From Pectobacterium sp013449375 (lineage in GTDB: Bacteria; Pseudomonadota; Gammaproteobacteria; Enterobacterales; Enterobacteriaceae), in NCBI RefSeq assembly GCF_048593165.1, contig NZ_CP184271.1: DNA of 64,000 nucleotides. The stretch is one strand, 5' to 3'. Below are positions 45,683 through 53,802 of the stretch, one piece after another; position 1 is the first letter of the stretch; each line of letters begins with the position of its first letter. The notes under the pieces are model-generated. The model worked only from the letters and a program-made list of their open reading frames with translations. It ran no database searches and had not been told where the DNA came from. Position numbers and translations under genes: made by a program.

Positions 45683-46324
45683 ATGAAAGAAATTGAAACG
45701 CTCATCGCGAACAACCAACTTTGGTCTAAAACGATGGTGGAAGAGGATCCTGGCTATTTTGAACGCCTGGCGCAGGCACAACGACCCCGTTTTCTATGGA
45801 TTGGATGCTCGGACAGTCGCGTACCTGCGGAAAGTCTGACCAGCCTTGAGCCTGGTGAACTGTTTGTTCACCGCAATGTCGCCAATCTGGTTATTCACAC
45901 CGACCTCAACTGCCTGTCTGTCGTGCAATATGCCGTCGAAGTTCTCGAAGTCGAACACATCATCATTTGCGGCCACTACGGCTGCGGTGGTGTTCAGGCT
46001 GCGGTGGAAAATCCGGAACTGGGTTTGATTAACAACTGGCTGCTGCATATCCGTGATTTGTGGTACAAGCATAGCTCTCTGCTGGGGGAATTACCTCCCG
46101 AACAGCGTCTGAACACGCTTTGTGAAATCAACGTTGTCGAGCAGGTGTATAACCTCGGACACTCCACCATCATGCAGTCCGCATGGAAGCGTGGGCAGAA
46201 AGTCACGATCCACGGTTGGGTGTACGGCATTCAGGATGGCCGTCTGCGCGATCTGGAAGTGACGGCGACCAACCGGGAGACGCTGGAACAGCGTTATCGC
46301 CGCGCGATTTCCTCTCTGCCCTGA
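45683..46324 (+). CDS. can: Beta-class carbonic anhydrase
   Basis: Zinc enzyme interconverting CO2 and bicarbonate, needed for growth in ambient CO2. 213 residues. Zinc ligands are visible in WIGCSDSRVPAE (Cys42, with Asp44) and ICGHYGCGGV (His98 and Cys101). It starts MKEIETLIANNQLWSKTM. Length is close to E. coli Can (220). It is divergent from yadG and convergent with hpt. Confidence 0.97.
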   Translation: MKEIETLIANNQLWSKTMVEEDPGYFERLAQAQRPRFLWIGCSDSRVPAESLTSLEPGELFVHRNVANLVIHTDLNCLSVVQYAVEVLEVEHIIICGHYGCGGVQAAVENPELGLINNWLLHIRDLWYKHSSLLGELPPEQRLNTLCEINVVEQVYNLGHSTIMQSAWKRGQKVTIHGWVYGIQDGRLRDLEVTATNRETLEQRYRRAISSLP

Positions 46325-46333
46325 TTTACTGCC

Positions 46334-46355
46334 GGACGCCCACTCGCTGGGCGTC
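46334..46355. terminator. Hairpin between convergent can and hpt
   Basis: The stem GACGCCCA / TGGGCGTC with a short loop lies 10 nt after the can stop, between convergent genes. No T-run is seen. Confidence 0.45.
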
Positions 46356-46382
46356 GCTCACGGCATTGGCTTTATCTCGTCA

Positions 46383-46916
46383 TTATTCCTGCGGAACAAC
46401 CTTGCCGACGTAAGGTAAGTGGCGATAATGTTGGGCATAGTCGATGCCGTAACCCACAACGAACTCATCAGGAATAGAGAACCCCACCCACTCGACTTTC
46501 ACCGCAACTTCACGGCGCTCCGGTTTGTCCAGCAACGTACAAATTGCCAGCGATTTCGGCTCACGCAGTTGCAGAATTTCCCGTACTCTGCTCAACGTAT
46601 TACCTGAATCGATGATGTCTTCGACGATCAACACGTCTTTACCGCGAATATCTTCATCCAAATCTTTCAGGATCTTCACATCGCGCGTACTGTTCATACC
46701 GCTGCCATAGCTGGATGCCGTCATGAAGTCCACTTCGTGAGGAACGTCGATCGCCCGACATAAATCGGCCATAAAGATAAACGATCCACGTAATAGCCCC
46801 ACCAGCACCATATCGCTGCCGCTATCACGGTAGTGTTCGCTGATCTGTTGCCCCAGTTCGGTAACCCGCGCCATCACTTCCTGCTCAGAAATCATGACTT
46901 CCACGGTATGTTTCAT
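46383..46916 (-). CDS. hpt: Hypoxanthine phosphoribosyltransferase
   Basis: A purine salvage enzyme converting hypoxanthine and PRPP to IMP. From the ATG at 46916 it has 177 residues, close to the E. coli 178 (MKHTVEVMI start); a preceding ATG at 46919 is also possible, while the frame out to 46955 is not conserved. The PRPP-binding motif VLIVEDIIDSGNTL is near residues 100-113. LLRGSFIFMADLCR and the base-binding GFSIPDEFVVGYGIDYA near the end are typical. Confidence 0.96.
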   Translation of the reverse strand: MKHTVEVMISEQEVMARVTELGQQISEHYRDSGSDMVLVGLLRGSFIFMADLCRAIDVPHEVDFMTASSYGSGMNSTRDVKILKDLDEDIRGKDVLIVEDIIDSGNTLSRVREILQLREPKSLAICTLLDKPERREVAVKVEWVGFSIPDEFVVGYGIDYAQHYRHLPYVGKVVPQE

Positions 46917-47083
46917 CATACTGATAACTCTTTGAAGTAAGGTATTCAGCACCATCGGTAAATGACAGACTCATTATCGATGATGCGCCAACGCTGATGT
47001 TTAAACACACAAACGTTTACATCAGTCTGGGCAATGCCCAGGCGCGCGAAGTATATCAGAAACCAGACCATGAAGGAGACATC

Positions 47084-47215
47084 ATGAGCACGTCATCAGT
47101 GGATGTTTGCTACAAAGTGAATGCGCCGCTGGCGGTGGATTACTACCCGAAATTAGGGTTTGAAAAGCACAGTAACACGTGGCTCATGCCAGCGGCAGAC
47201 CTGCACGAGGCGTAA
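47084..47215 (+). pseudogene. GNAT acetyltransferase remnant
   Basis: A 43-codon frame with a good ribosome-binding site (GAAGGAG, 6 nt before the ATG at 47084). Its C-terminal half, NAPLAVDYYPKLGFEKHSNT, looks like the last helix-strand of a GNAT N-acetyltransferase (a YYpklGF motif). The acetyl-CoA-binding core is absent. The frame is open upstream to 46997 but that part is not protein-like. I read it as a gene with an internal deletion that kept the start and the 3' end. It abuts the iron-type ABC ATPase, sharing no bases with it. Confidence 0.5.
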
Positions 47216-48301
47216 TCATGGCTTTTCAGGGCCGTCAACCGGGGTGCTGACGGCGGGTAAAGCCGGATACAAGACTGGCGGATCCGTCTTAATGCTTAAC
47301 CGTATCTGCTGCCCCGGTTCAAACCAGTTGCCGGTCTGCACCAACAGCATCAGTTCTCCCAGCTTCACCCGATACAAGTTTGACGTGCCCATAAACAGCC
47401 GATCTTCGATTGACGCCGGACCGTCAGGGTCAAGCGCCAGTGCGATATCAGCTGGGCGCACCATCCAGTCGCATTGTGAATCCATCGGCTGATTGAGTGG
47501 ATGGGTCGCCTGATGATCGCCCAATGGGCTTTGCCATTGGTGGTCGCTCATAATTTTCACAGGCAAATAGTTCGTATTCCCCATGAAATCAGCCACAAAA
47601 CGGCTATTCGGACGATGGTACAGATCAGAGGGATAGCCCTGCTGCATAATTTTCCCTTCATCCAGCAGAATCAAGTGGTCAGCGCAGGCAAAGGCTTCCT
47701 CACGGCTGTGTGTAGCGAAAACCGCCGCAACATGACGCTGTTTGAGAAGCTGCCGCAATTCGGTGATCAGGCGATAGCGAGTTTGGCTGTCCAGACCAGG
47801 AAATGGCTCATCTAGCAACAGCAGTTTCGGCTCACAGGCCAGCGCGCGGGCTATCGCCAAACGCTGTTGCTGTTCATTCGATAGTTCGTGTGGATAACGC
47901 GCGGCAACCTCATCCAGTTGTAAAAGCGCCAGCATCTCCACACAGATTAGCTTTACCTCACTTTCAGGGCGGCCATATAACCCAAACGCAATGTTGTCTT
48001 CCACCGTCAGATGCGGAAAAAGTGCATAGTCCTGAAAAATCAGGCCAACCTGGCGCAGCTCAGGCAAAACATACGCTTGCGGCGAACTGACGGGCTCACC
48101 TTCCAACAAGACCTTACCCTGAGTAATCGGCAGCAGGCCAGCTATCACCTGCAATAACGCCGTTTTACCGCAGCCGTTTTTACCCAGCAGGCAGATCGTC
48201 TCATCGCCACGTACGGTAAATGAAATATTCTCCAACACGGGAGACTGCTGCAACGTACAACTGACTGCCTGAACGCTCAGAATATCTATCGACGCGGCCA
48301 T
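47216..48301 (-). CDS. FbpC-type iron ABC importer ATPase
   Basis: A 361-residue ABC ATPase with Walker A GKNGCGKTA near residue 38, Q-loop LIFQDYALFPHL near 87, and Walker B LLLLDEPFPGLDS near 158. The signature loop reads LSNEQQQRLAIARAL, which departs from the usual LSGGQ. A C-terminal TOBE-like domain follows (ADIALALDPDGP and LYRVKLGELM). The layout matches FbpC/SfuC-type ferric-iron importers of the PotA/FbpC class. It starts 4 nt after the permease gene. No binding-protein gene is adjacent. Confidence 0.83.
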   Translation of the reverse strand: MAASIDILSVQAVSCTLQQSPVLENISFTVRGDETICLLGKNGCGKTALLQVIAGLLPITQGKVLLEGEPVSSPQAYVLPELRQVGLIFQDYALFPHLTVEDNIAFGLYGRPESEVKLICVEMLALLQLDEVAARYPHELSNEQQQRLAIARALACEPKLLLLDEPFPGLDSQTRYRLITELRQLLKQRHVAAVFATHSREEAFACADHLILLDEGKIMQQGYPSDLYHRPNSRFVADFMGNTNYLPVKIMSDHQWQSPLGDHQATHPLNQPMDSQCDWMVRPADIALALDPDGPASIEDRLFMGTSNLYRVKLGELMLLVQTGNWFEPGQQIRLSIKTDPPVLYPALPAVSTPVDGPEKP

Positions 48302-48305
48302 GTGA

Positions 48306-50015
48306 TTATCCTTTTATATTCAGTGCACGATTCAGCCAGAAAACAGGGATCAGCCCCACCGCCACCAGCACCAGCGCAGGAAAGGCAAATGATGCAATCT
48401 GCTCATCCGCCGCAAAGCGGAAAACATAGGTTGCCAACGTATCAATCCCGAAAGGGCGCAGCAGCAGTGAGACGTTCAGCTCTTTCATACTTTCCGTAAA
48501 AATCAGCAACACCCCGATAAAAAGGCTGCGACGCAACAGCGGAATATGCACGCGTGACCAACGGCTGAGGGGGGAAGCCCCTAGCACAAGGCTCGCACTG
48601 TCCAGTGAGCGTGGAATGGCCTCCATGCTGCGCTCAAGGCTGTCCAGCATCAGACGCCCGAATTTAACGCTATAGGCGAGGATAAGAATAAACAGCGAGC
48701 CCGCCAGCAAAACCTCCGCGGGAGGTAACCCCGCCGCATTGGCAAACAGATTAATTCCGCTGTCCACCAGCGACAACAAAGTAAACAGTCCGACGGCCAG
48801 TACCGCGCCGGGCAAGGCAAAACTCAGGCTGACCAGCCGAACCGGCGTCTGATTGGCAAATATCCCAGCCGTGCGCGTGTAGAAAATAAACGACAGCGCT
48901 ATCAGCGTAATGATGATCGTCGCGGTGGCTGACGCCAACAGGCTATTCATTACCGCCTGGAGGAACGCCATATCCCATACGGACATTATGTGCGGGAGAG
49001 CCAGAAAGAGCAGATACAGCACCGGGAACAAGAATGACAGACAAACGATTCCCCAACAGTAGCCACGCACTACCTTGCTGCGCCACCCATTCAACTCGGG
49101 CGGTACTACCGGGGAAGTCATAGCATGTGCCTGATAAATTCGTTGCTTCCGACGCCAGACATTAACCAGAAACATCAAGAGAAAGATTGCTGGCAGAATC
49201 AACACACCAAGACGTGCAGCCGCGCCTAAATCGCCTTGCTTCTGCCAGATATCCAGCACCTGTGTCGTCATGGTGGGAATACCAAGGTAAGACGCGGCGC
49301 CATAATCCCCCAGCGTCTCCACAACCACCAGCGCGCCCCCACAGGCGATCGCAGGCAGCGCAAGAGGCAAACATAAGCGGCGAAATACCTGAGTGCGCGT
49401 CTGATTGAGCAAACGAGCAGAATAGATGAGGCTCGCAGGCTGTTTTACCAGCGCTTCACGCACCAGCAGATAAATATAGGGATACAACACCAGCGCCAGT
49501 ATCAGGCTTACGCAGCCCAGTGAAACAGGTAGCCCAGCAATGTGTGATGTTACCCATGATGAGACTATCGACAGCCCCCCTTCTTGCAACAACAGCGAAA
49601 AGTGCCGTAATACATCGGTATAAAGATAGGCAAGCAGGAAGGCAGGCATTGCAAGCGGCAGGCAAAGCGCCCATTGCAACGCTCGATGGCCGGGAAAGCG
49701 GTACATGGCGATAAACCAAGCCGAAGGCAACCCAAACAGTAAGCTAAAGAAAAGCGTACCCAGCACGATAACCGCTGAATGTATCAGGTAGGTGGGTAAC
49801 CCGATGTGCCATAGTTGGGCGAATCCCATCCCATCGGCAAAAAAAGCCTGATAAAAAACCGTTGCTAAAGGAAGCAGCAACAGTCCCGCCAACAACCAAC
49901 TACTGACGCGCCAGACACCGGAGATCATAGAATCAAAACTGTATTGAATGAGATCGCTGTTATTAATAACAGAGCCTGACGGCGGCGTCATCGTATCAAA
50001 CAGCGATAAATGCAC
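48306..50015 (-). CDS. FbpB-type iron ABC importer permease (double length)
   Basis: A permease of up to 569 residues with two homologous halves and about 12 membrane helices, as in FbpB/SfuB ferric-iron permeases. Two EAA-type loops are visible: PASLIYSARLLNQTRTQVFR in the first half and IPRSLDSASLVLGASPLSRW in the second. The start is unresolved. The coordinates give the outermost GTG at 50015; ATGs at 49991 and 49928 are also possible, and none has a good ribosome-binding site. The first helix begins about ten residues after 49928. A 16-bp palindrome at 49957-49972 lies in the disputed part. Confidence 0.82.
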   Translation of the reverse strand: MHLSLFDTMTPPSGSVINNSDLIQYSFDSMISGVWRVSSWLLAGLLLLPLATVFYQAFFADGMGFAQLWHIGLPTYLIHSAVIVLGTLFFSLLFGLPSAWFIAMYRFPGHRALQWALCLPLAMPAFLLAYLYTDVLRHFSLLLQEGGLSIVSSWVTSHIAGLPVSLGCVSLILALVLYPYIYLLVREALVKQPASLIYSARLLNQTRTQVFRRLCLPLALPAIACGGALVVVETLGDYGAASYLGIPTMTTQVLDIWQKQGDLGAAARLGVLILPAIFLLMFLVNVWRRKQRIYQAHAMTSPVVPPELNGWRSKVVRGYCWGIVCLSFLFPVLYLLFLALPHIMSVWDMAFLQAVMNSLLASATATIIITLIALSFIFYTRTAGIFANQTPVRLVSLSFALPGAVLAVGLFTLLSLVDSGINLFANAAGLPPAEVLLAGSLFILILAYSVKFGRLMLDSLERSMEAIPRSLDSASLVLGASPLSRWSRVHIPLLRRSLFIGVLLIFTESMKELNVSLLLRPFGIDTLATYVFRFAADEQIASFAFPALVLVAVGLIPVFWLNRALNIKG

Positions 50016-50222
50016 TTTAATCTTGCGATTAATACGAGGTGATTTTGATCACCGAACGGCAATAAAATAAAAAATAGCGATTTCAATGTATTACACTTCT
50101 CATTTCCCCGCGTCTTCCACCGCTATTTTTTATCGCAATCAGAGGTTTCCCATAAGAAAACTTGGAACCTCATGGGATATCTGTGATAACGTCATCTGAC
50201 AACATTTGGAACAGGTTCAACC

Positions 50223-50570
50223 ATGAAAAACTCTGCGCTGGCTCTGCTCCTGCTAAGCCTGATGAGCTTCTCTTCCGCCAGCAAGGCGCTGAATGAATTT
50301 GAAGCGGAAGATCTGGCCGATCTGACCGCGATCTTTGTTTATTTGAAAAACCACTGTGGCTATCAGGATCTGCCGAATGAGCAGATTCGTCGGACGCTGG
50401 TCGCCTTTGCTCAGCAGAACCGCTGGGATCTCAGCAATTACAGCGCCTACGACATGACCGCGATGGGCGAAGACAGCTATCGCGACCTGAGCAAAATCGC
50501 TATCCCGACCCCGAAAAAATGCCAGTCTCTGGCACGTAATTCGCTCGGTTTACTTTCCTACGCGCAGTAA
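50223..50570 (+). CDS. yacC: YacC family secreted pilotin-like protein
   Basis: A 115-residue protein with a signal peptide ending SKA and a small helical mature domain with two cysteines (NHCGYQDLP and KKCQSLARNS). FEAEDLADLTAIFVYLKN and SYRDLS are nearly identical to E. coli YacC, which belongs to the type II secretion pilotin (PulS/OutS-like) superfamily. It lies upstream of speE in the same orientation, as in E. coli. The function is not proven. No ORF of more than a short length is seen in 50016-50222. Confidence 0.9.
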   Translation: MKNSALALLLLSLMSFSSASKALNEFEAEDLADLTAIFVYLKNHCGYQDLPNEQIRRTLVAFAQQNRWDLSNYSAYDMTAMGEDSYRDLSKIAIPTPKKCQSLARNSLGLLSYAQ

Positions 50571-50681
50571 CGCCTTTCCCCCTCCTCCGCGCTGACTGAA
50601 ATTTGACCGTGCATGCGGCAAAAGAGTCGGCTATGATAGCGCGCCAATTTTCATGGCTGTTATCGCGGAGGAAGCCCTAAC

Positions 50682-51545
50682 ATGTCCCAGAAAGAAATTT
50701 GGTATGAAACCCTACATGCCAACTTTGGCCAGTATTTTTCGGTTGATCGCGTGTTGTATCACGAGAAGACCGATCATCAAGATCTCATCATTTTTGAAAA
50801 CGACGCATTAGGCCGTGTAATGGCGCTCGACGGCGTGGTGCAAACCACCGAGCGCGATGAATTCATCTATCACGAAATGCTCACCCATGTCCCCCTTCTG
50901 TCACACGGCAACGCCAAACGCGTCCTGATTATCGGTGGCGGCGATGGCGGTATGCTACGGGAAGTCAGCCGACATCATGGCGTCGAACAGATCACGATGG
51001 TGGAGATCGATGCAGGCGTAGTGGAATTCTGTCGCCAGTATTTGCCCAATCACAGCGCTGGTAGCTATGACGACCCGCGTTTTAATCTGGTGATTGATGA
51101 CGGCGTGAATTTCGTCCGCCAGTGCAGCGACAAGTTTGACGTCATCATTTCCGATTGTACCGACCCCATCGGCCCCGGCGAAAGCCTGTTCACCTCTGAT
51201 TTCTATCAGGGTTGCGCCCGCTGCCTGAATGAAGGCGGAATTTTCGTCGCACAGAATGGCGTATGCTTCCTGCAACAGGATGAAGCCGTCGGTAGCCATA
51301 AAAAACTCAGCCACTATTTCAGTGATGTCAGCTTTTATCAGGCGGCGATCCCGACGTATTACGGCGGCATTATGACGTTCGCCTGGGCCAGCAATAACCC
51401 GGCACTGCGTCAGATAGACGCCGCCACGCTGCACCAGCGTTTTGCTCAATCCGGCATCACCTGTCGCTATTACACGCCTGATGTTCATATCGGCAGTTTT
51501 GCCCTGCCACAGTACCTGTTAAGCGCGCTACAGAAAGCGCAATAA
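50682..51545 (+). CDS. speE: Spermidine synthase
   Basis: An aminopropyltransferase making spermidine from putrescine and decarboxylated SAM. 287 residues (E. coli 288). The putrescine/dcSAM-binding motif VLIIGGGDGGMLREVSRH is near residue 84, VEIDAGVVEFC near 105, and the catalytic Asp in ISDCTDPIGPGESLF near 155. GCGGAGGAAG precedes the ATG. speD follows 45 nt later, forming the speED operon. The by-product methylthioadenosine is cleared by MtnN (18325). Confidence 0.98.
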   Translation: MSQKEIWYETLHANFGQYFSVDRVLYHEKTDHQDLIIFENDALGRVMALDGVVQTTERDEFIYHEMLTHVPLLSHGNAKRVLIIGGGDGGMLREVSRHHGVEQITMVEIDAGVVEFCRQYLPNHSAGSYDDPRFNLVIDDGVNFVRQCSDKFDVIISDCTDPIGPGESLFTSDFYQGCARCLNEGGIFVAQNGVCFLQQDEAVGSHKKLSHYFSDVSFYQAAIPTYYGGIMTFAWASNNPALRQIDAATLHQRFAQSGITCRYYTPDVHIGSFALPQYLLSALQKAQ

Positions 51546-51590
51546 TCCATCACTTAGGGTGATCACATAACCACAAGGGGGTGACGTAAA

Positions 51591-52385
51591 TTGCACAAGC
51601 TGAAACTACACGGCTTTAACAACCTGACGAAAAGCCTGAGTTTTTGTATCTACGATATCTGTTACACCAAAACGGCCGACGATCGTGACGGTTATATCGC
51701 CTACATCGACGAACAATATAATGCTAACCGTTTAACAGAAATCCTCACTGAAACCTGCTCAATTATCGGTGCCAACATCCTTAACATCGCACGTCAGGAC
51801 TATGAACCACAAGGTGCCAGCGTGACCATTCTGGTCAGTGAAGAACCCATCGATCCACGAGATGTCGATACCTCTGAACACCCTGGACCACTTCCCAATT
51901 CCGTTGTTGCGCATCTGGATAAAAGCCACATCTGTGTTCATACCTATCCAGAAAGCCACCCAGAAGGCGGGCTTTGCACCTTCCGCGCAGACATCGAAGT
52001 CTCGACTTGTGGCGTGATTTCACCGCTGAAAGCGTTGAACTACCTCATCCACCAATTGGAATCAGATATTGTGACCATCGATTATCGCGTGCGGGGATTT
52101 ACCCGTGATGTCAATGGCATAAAACATTTCATCGACCATCAAATTAATTCGATTCAGAACTTCATGTCCGAGGATATGAAAGCGCTCTACCATATGATGG
52201 ACGTGAACGTGTATCAGGAAAATATCTTCCATACCAAGATGTTATTGAAAGATTTCGACCTGAAACACTATCTGTTCAACGTCAGCCCTGAAGAACTCAG
52301 CGCTGCCGAGCGAAAAAGAATCACCGACCTGCTGTATCACGAAATGCAGGAAATCTATTACGGTAGAAATCTGCCGGTAATGTAA
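51591..52385 (+). CDS. speD: S-adenosylmethionine decarboxylase proenzyme (TTG start)
   Basis: Produces decarboxylated SAM for SpeE. It is a class 1A enzyme that cleaves itself to make a pyruvoyl cofactor. 264 residues, as in E. coli. The cleavage site is at the Lys-Ser bond in HLDKSHICVHTYPE near residue 112. CTFRADIEVSTCGVISPL follows. The start is a TTG with AAGGGGG 10 nt upstream; E. coli speD also uses UUG. A dispersed repeat begins 25 nt after its stop. Confidence 0.97.
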   Translation: MHKLKLHGFNNLTKSLSFCIYDICYTKTADDRDGYIAYIDEQYNANRLTEILTETCSIIGANILNIARQDYEPQGASVTILVSEEPIDPRDVDTSEHPGPLPNSVVAHLDKSHICVHTYPESHPEGGLCTFRADIEVSTCGVISPLKALNYLIHQLESDIVTIDYRVRGFTRDVNGIKHFIDHQINSIQNFMSEDMKALYHMMDVNVYQENIFHTKMLLKDFDLKHYLFNVSPEELSAAERKRITDLLYHEMQEIYYGRNLPVM

Positions 52386-52410
52386 TCGATACCTCTCCCT
52401 TCACAGGGTT

Positions 52411-52761
52411 GTCTCTTAGTTACATTTTTATGCCGACTAAGAGACGGTTTCGTGCGCGATGGTGTCATCATTTTCATGCTACCCCGTAGCTCGCGCCCGA
52501 CGCAGGGGCGCTCAATCGCCGCCCCCCTGCGAACCCAGGCTTCCGGCTAAATTATGCCGCTACGCGGGGCCATCGGTGTTCATGACCACTCTTCGAGCCG
52601 CCAGTGACGCGTTTACTCGCCCATAAATGGGGCTCGCCCTTCGGGCCAGCACAAGTGCTGTTCAAAACGTCGTTGACGTTTTGTCCGACGCGGCACTGGC
52701 TTTCGCGGCCTCCATGCCGCTCACTCGGTGTTCATGCCCACCGCTGCATAATTTTTACGCC
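52411..52761 (+). repeat. Dispersed intergenic repeat, copy B (3' of speD)
   Basis: About 350 bp. It begins with a perfect 10-bp hairpin, GTCTCTTAGT / ACTAAGAGAC (15-nt loop), followed by GGTTTCGTGCGC, ATGCTACC-CGTAGC-CGCGCCCGA, AATTATGCCGCTACGCGG and, at the end, GCATAATTTTTACGCC. The order matches copy A at 30850-31129. A different 170-nt segment lies between the conserved head and tail. The rest of 52762-53145 is AT-rich and holds only the nrdH control region. Confidence 0.85.
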
Positions 52762-52983
52762 GGATAAGGACAAAACCCATGATGACTCCTTGTATTTATT
52801 TACAAGGTACAGCGCCTGAGGAAGATTGAGGTGTAGTGAGTTCATCTATTTTTCATTTCTTCGCACACTATTTCGTCAAAAATGATGCGCGCCACATTTA
52901 TTTATTTCTGCATTTTTTACTTGCATTCTCTACCAGCCTTGCTGCATCAGGGTTCGTGTCAATTGGTATAAGACCAACCAAAA

Positions 52984-53039
52984 ATCATATATCTTGTGTG
53001 GTTGATATTTAAAACACCCACATTTAGTATTCTTTGTGT
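52984..53039 (+). promoter_or_regulatory. Two NrdR-box-like sites upstream of nrdH
   Basis: At 52984-52999 the sequence ends ATATCTTGTGT, matching the right half of the NrdR consensus ACACTATATCTTGTGT. A weaker site at 53024-53039 ends TTCTTTGTGT. They are 40 bp apart, an almost whole number of helical turns, and lie about 107-160 bp before nrdH. NrdR is the general repressor of ribonucleotide reductase operons. The left halves are poorly conserved. Confidence 0.45.
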
Positions 53040-53145
53040 GGCGCTCGCGTAACACGTCGCTACCCAGTGGATCGGTTCGGGTGCATATACCCTGAGGATA
53101 GCCGCTCCGACATACTTCTTTCACGCCAAAGGGTAAATACGAATC

Positions 53146-53385
53146 ATGCGTATTACTATTTTCACTAAACCAGATTGTGTTCAATGCAACGCCACATGTC
53201 GTGCGCTGGATAAGCAAGGAATTCACTATCAACTGGTGGACTTAACTGAAGATGAACAGGCGTTACAGCAGGTAAGAGCGTTGGGCTATCAGCAGGTGCC
53301 CGTCGTGATGACGGCCGACGATCATTGGAGCGGCTTTCGCCCGGATAAGATCAGTTCTCTGAACGCCGCCCTGCAATTGCAGTAA
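53146..53385 (+). CDS. nrdH: Glutaredoxin-like protein NrdH
   Basis: A small redoxin (79 residues) that is reduced by thioredoxin reductase and supplies electrons to the class Ib ribonucleotide reductase NrdEF. The active-site CVQC is at residues 11-14 (KPDCVQCNATCRALD), and WSGFRPDKI near the end is the NrdH signature. It is the first gene of nrdHIEF; nrdI starts 9 nt after its stop. Confidence 0.97.
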   Translation: MRITIFTKPDCVQCNATCRALDKQGIHYQLVDLTEDEQALQQVRALGYQQVPVVMTADDHWSGFRPDKISSLNAALQLQ

Positions 53386-53394
53386 GGGGGCAAT

Positions 53395-53802
53395 ATGAAC
53401 CCGCTGGTCTACTTCTCCAGCCAGTCGGAAAACACGCATCGCTTCATTTCAAGGGTGGGCTTACCCGCCCTGAGAATCCCGATAGCGACAGAACAGCCTG
53501 CATTGAAAGTTGATCGCCCCTATATCTTGGTTGTCCCCAGCTATGGCGGAGGCAGCACGAAAGGGGCTGTGCCGCGTCAGGTCATCATCTTTCTCAACGA
53601 TCCGCACAATCGCGCTTACTTGCGCGGCGTGATTGCCGCAGGCAATACCAATTTCGGTGCAGCGTACTGCATCGCCGGTGACATCATTGCGCAGAAATGT
53701 CAGGTGCCTTACCTGTACCGCTTTGAATTGCTCGGCACGGCAGAAGACGTTGCAAACGTGCGTAAGGGAGTAACTGAATTTTGGCAACAACAGACCATGT
53801 GA
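53395..53802 (+). CDS. nrdI: Flavodoxin-like protein NrdI
   Basis: A flavodoxin-like FMN protein that provides the oxidant for assembling the dimanganese-tyrosyl radical cofactor of NrdF. 135 residues. It has VYFSSQSENTHRFISR at the FMN-phosphate site, VPSYGGG near residue 49, and AAGNTNFGAAYC near 81. GGGGGC precedes the ATG. Its end overlaps nrdE by 22 nt. Confidence 0.97.
   Translation: MNPLVYFSSQSENTHRFISRVGLPALRIPIATEQPALKVDRPYILVVPSYGGGSTKGAVPRQVIIFLNDPHNRAYLRGVIAAGNTNFGAAYCIAGDIIAQKCQVPYLYRFELLGTAEDVANVRKGVTEFWQQQTM

Noticed and set aside
53041..53145. Riboswitch upstream of nrdH
   Set aside because: The segment is GC-rich with small hairpins, but I could not match it to a cobalamin or other known aptamer core.
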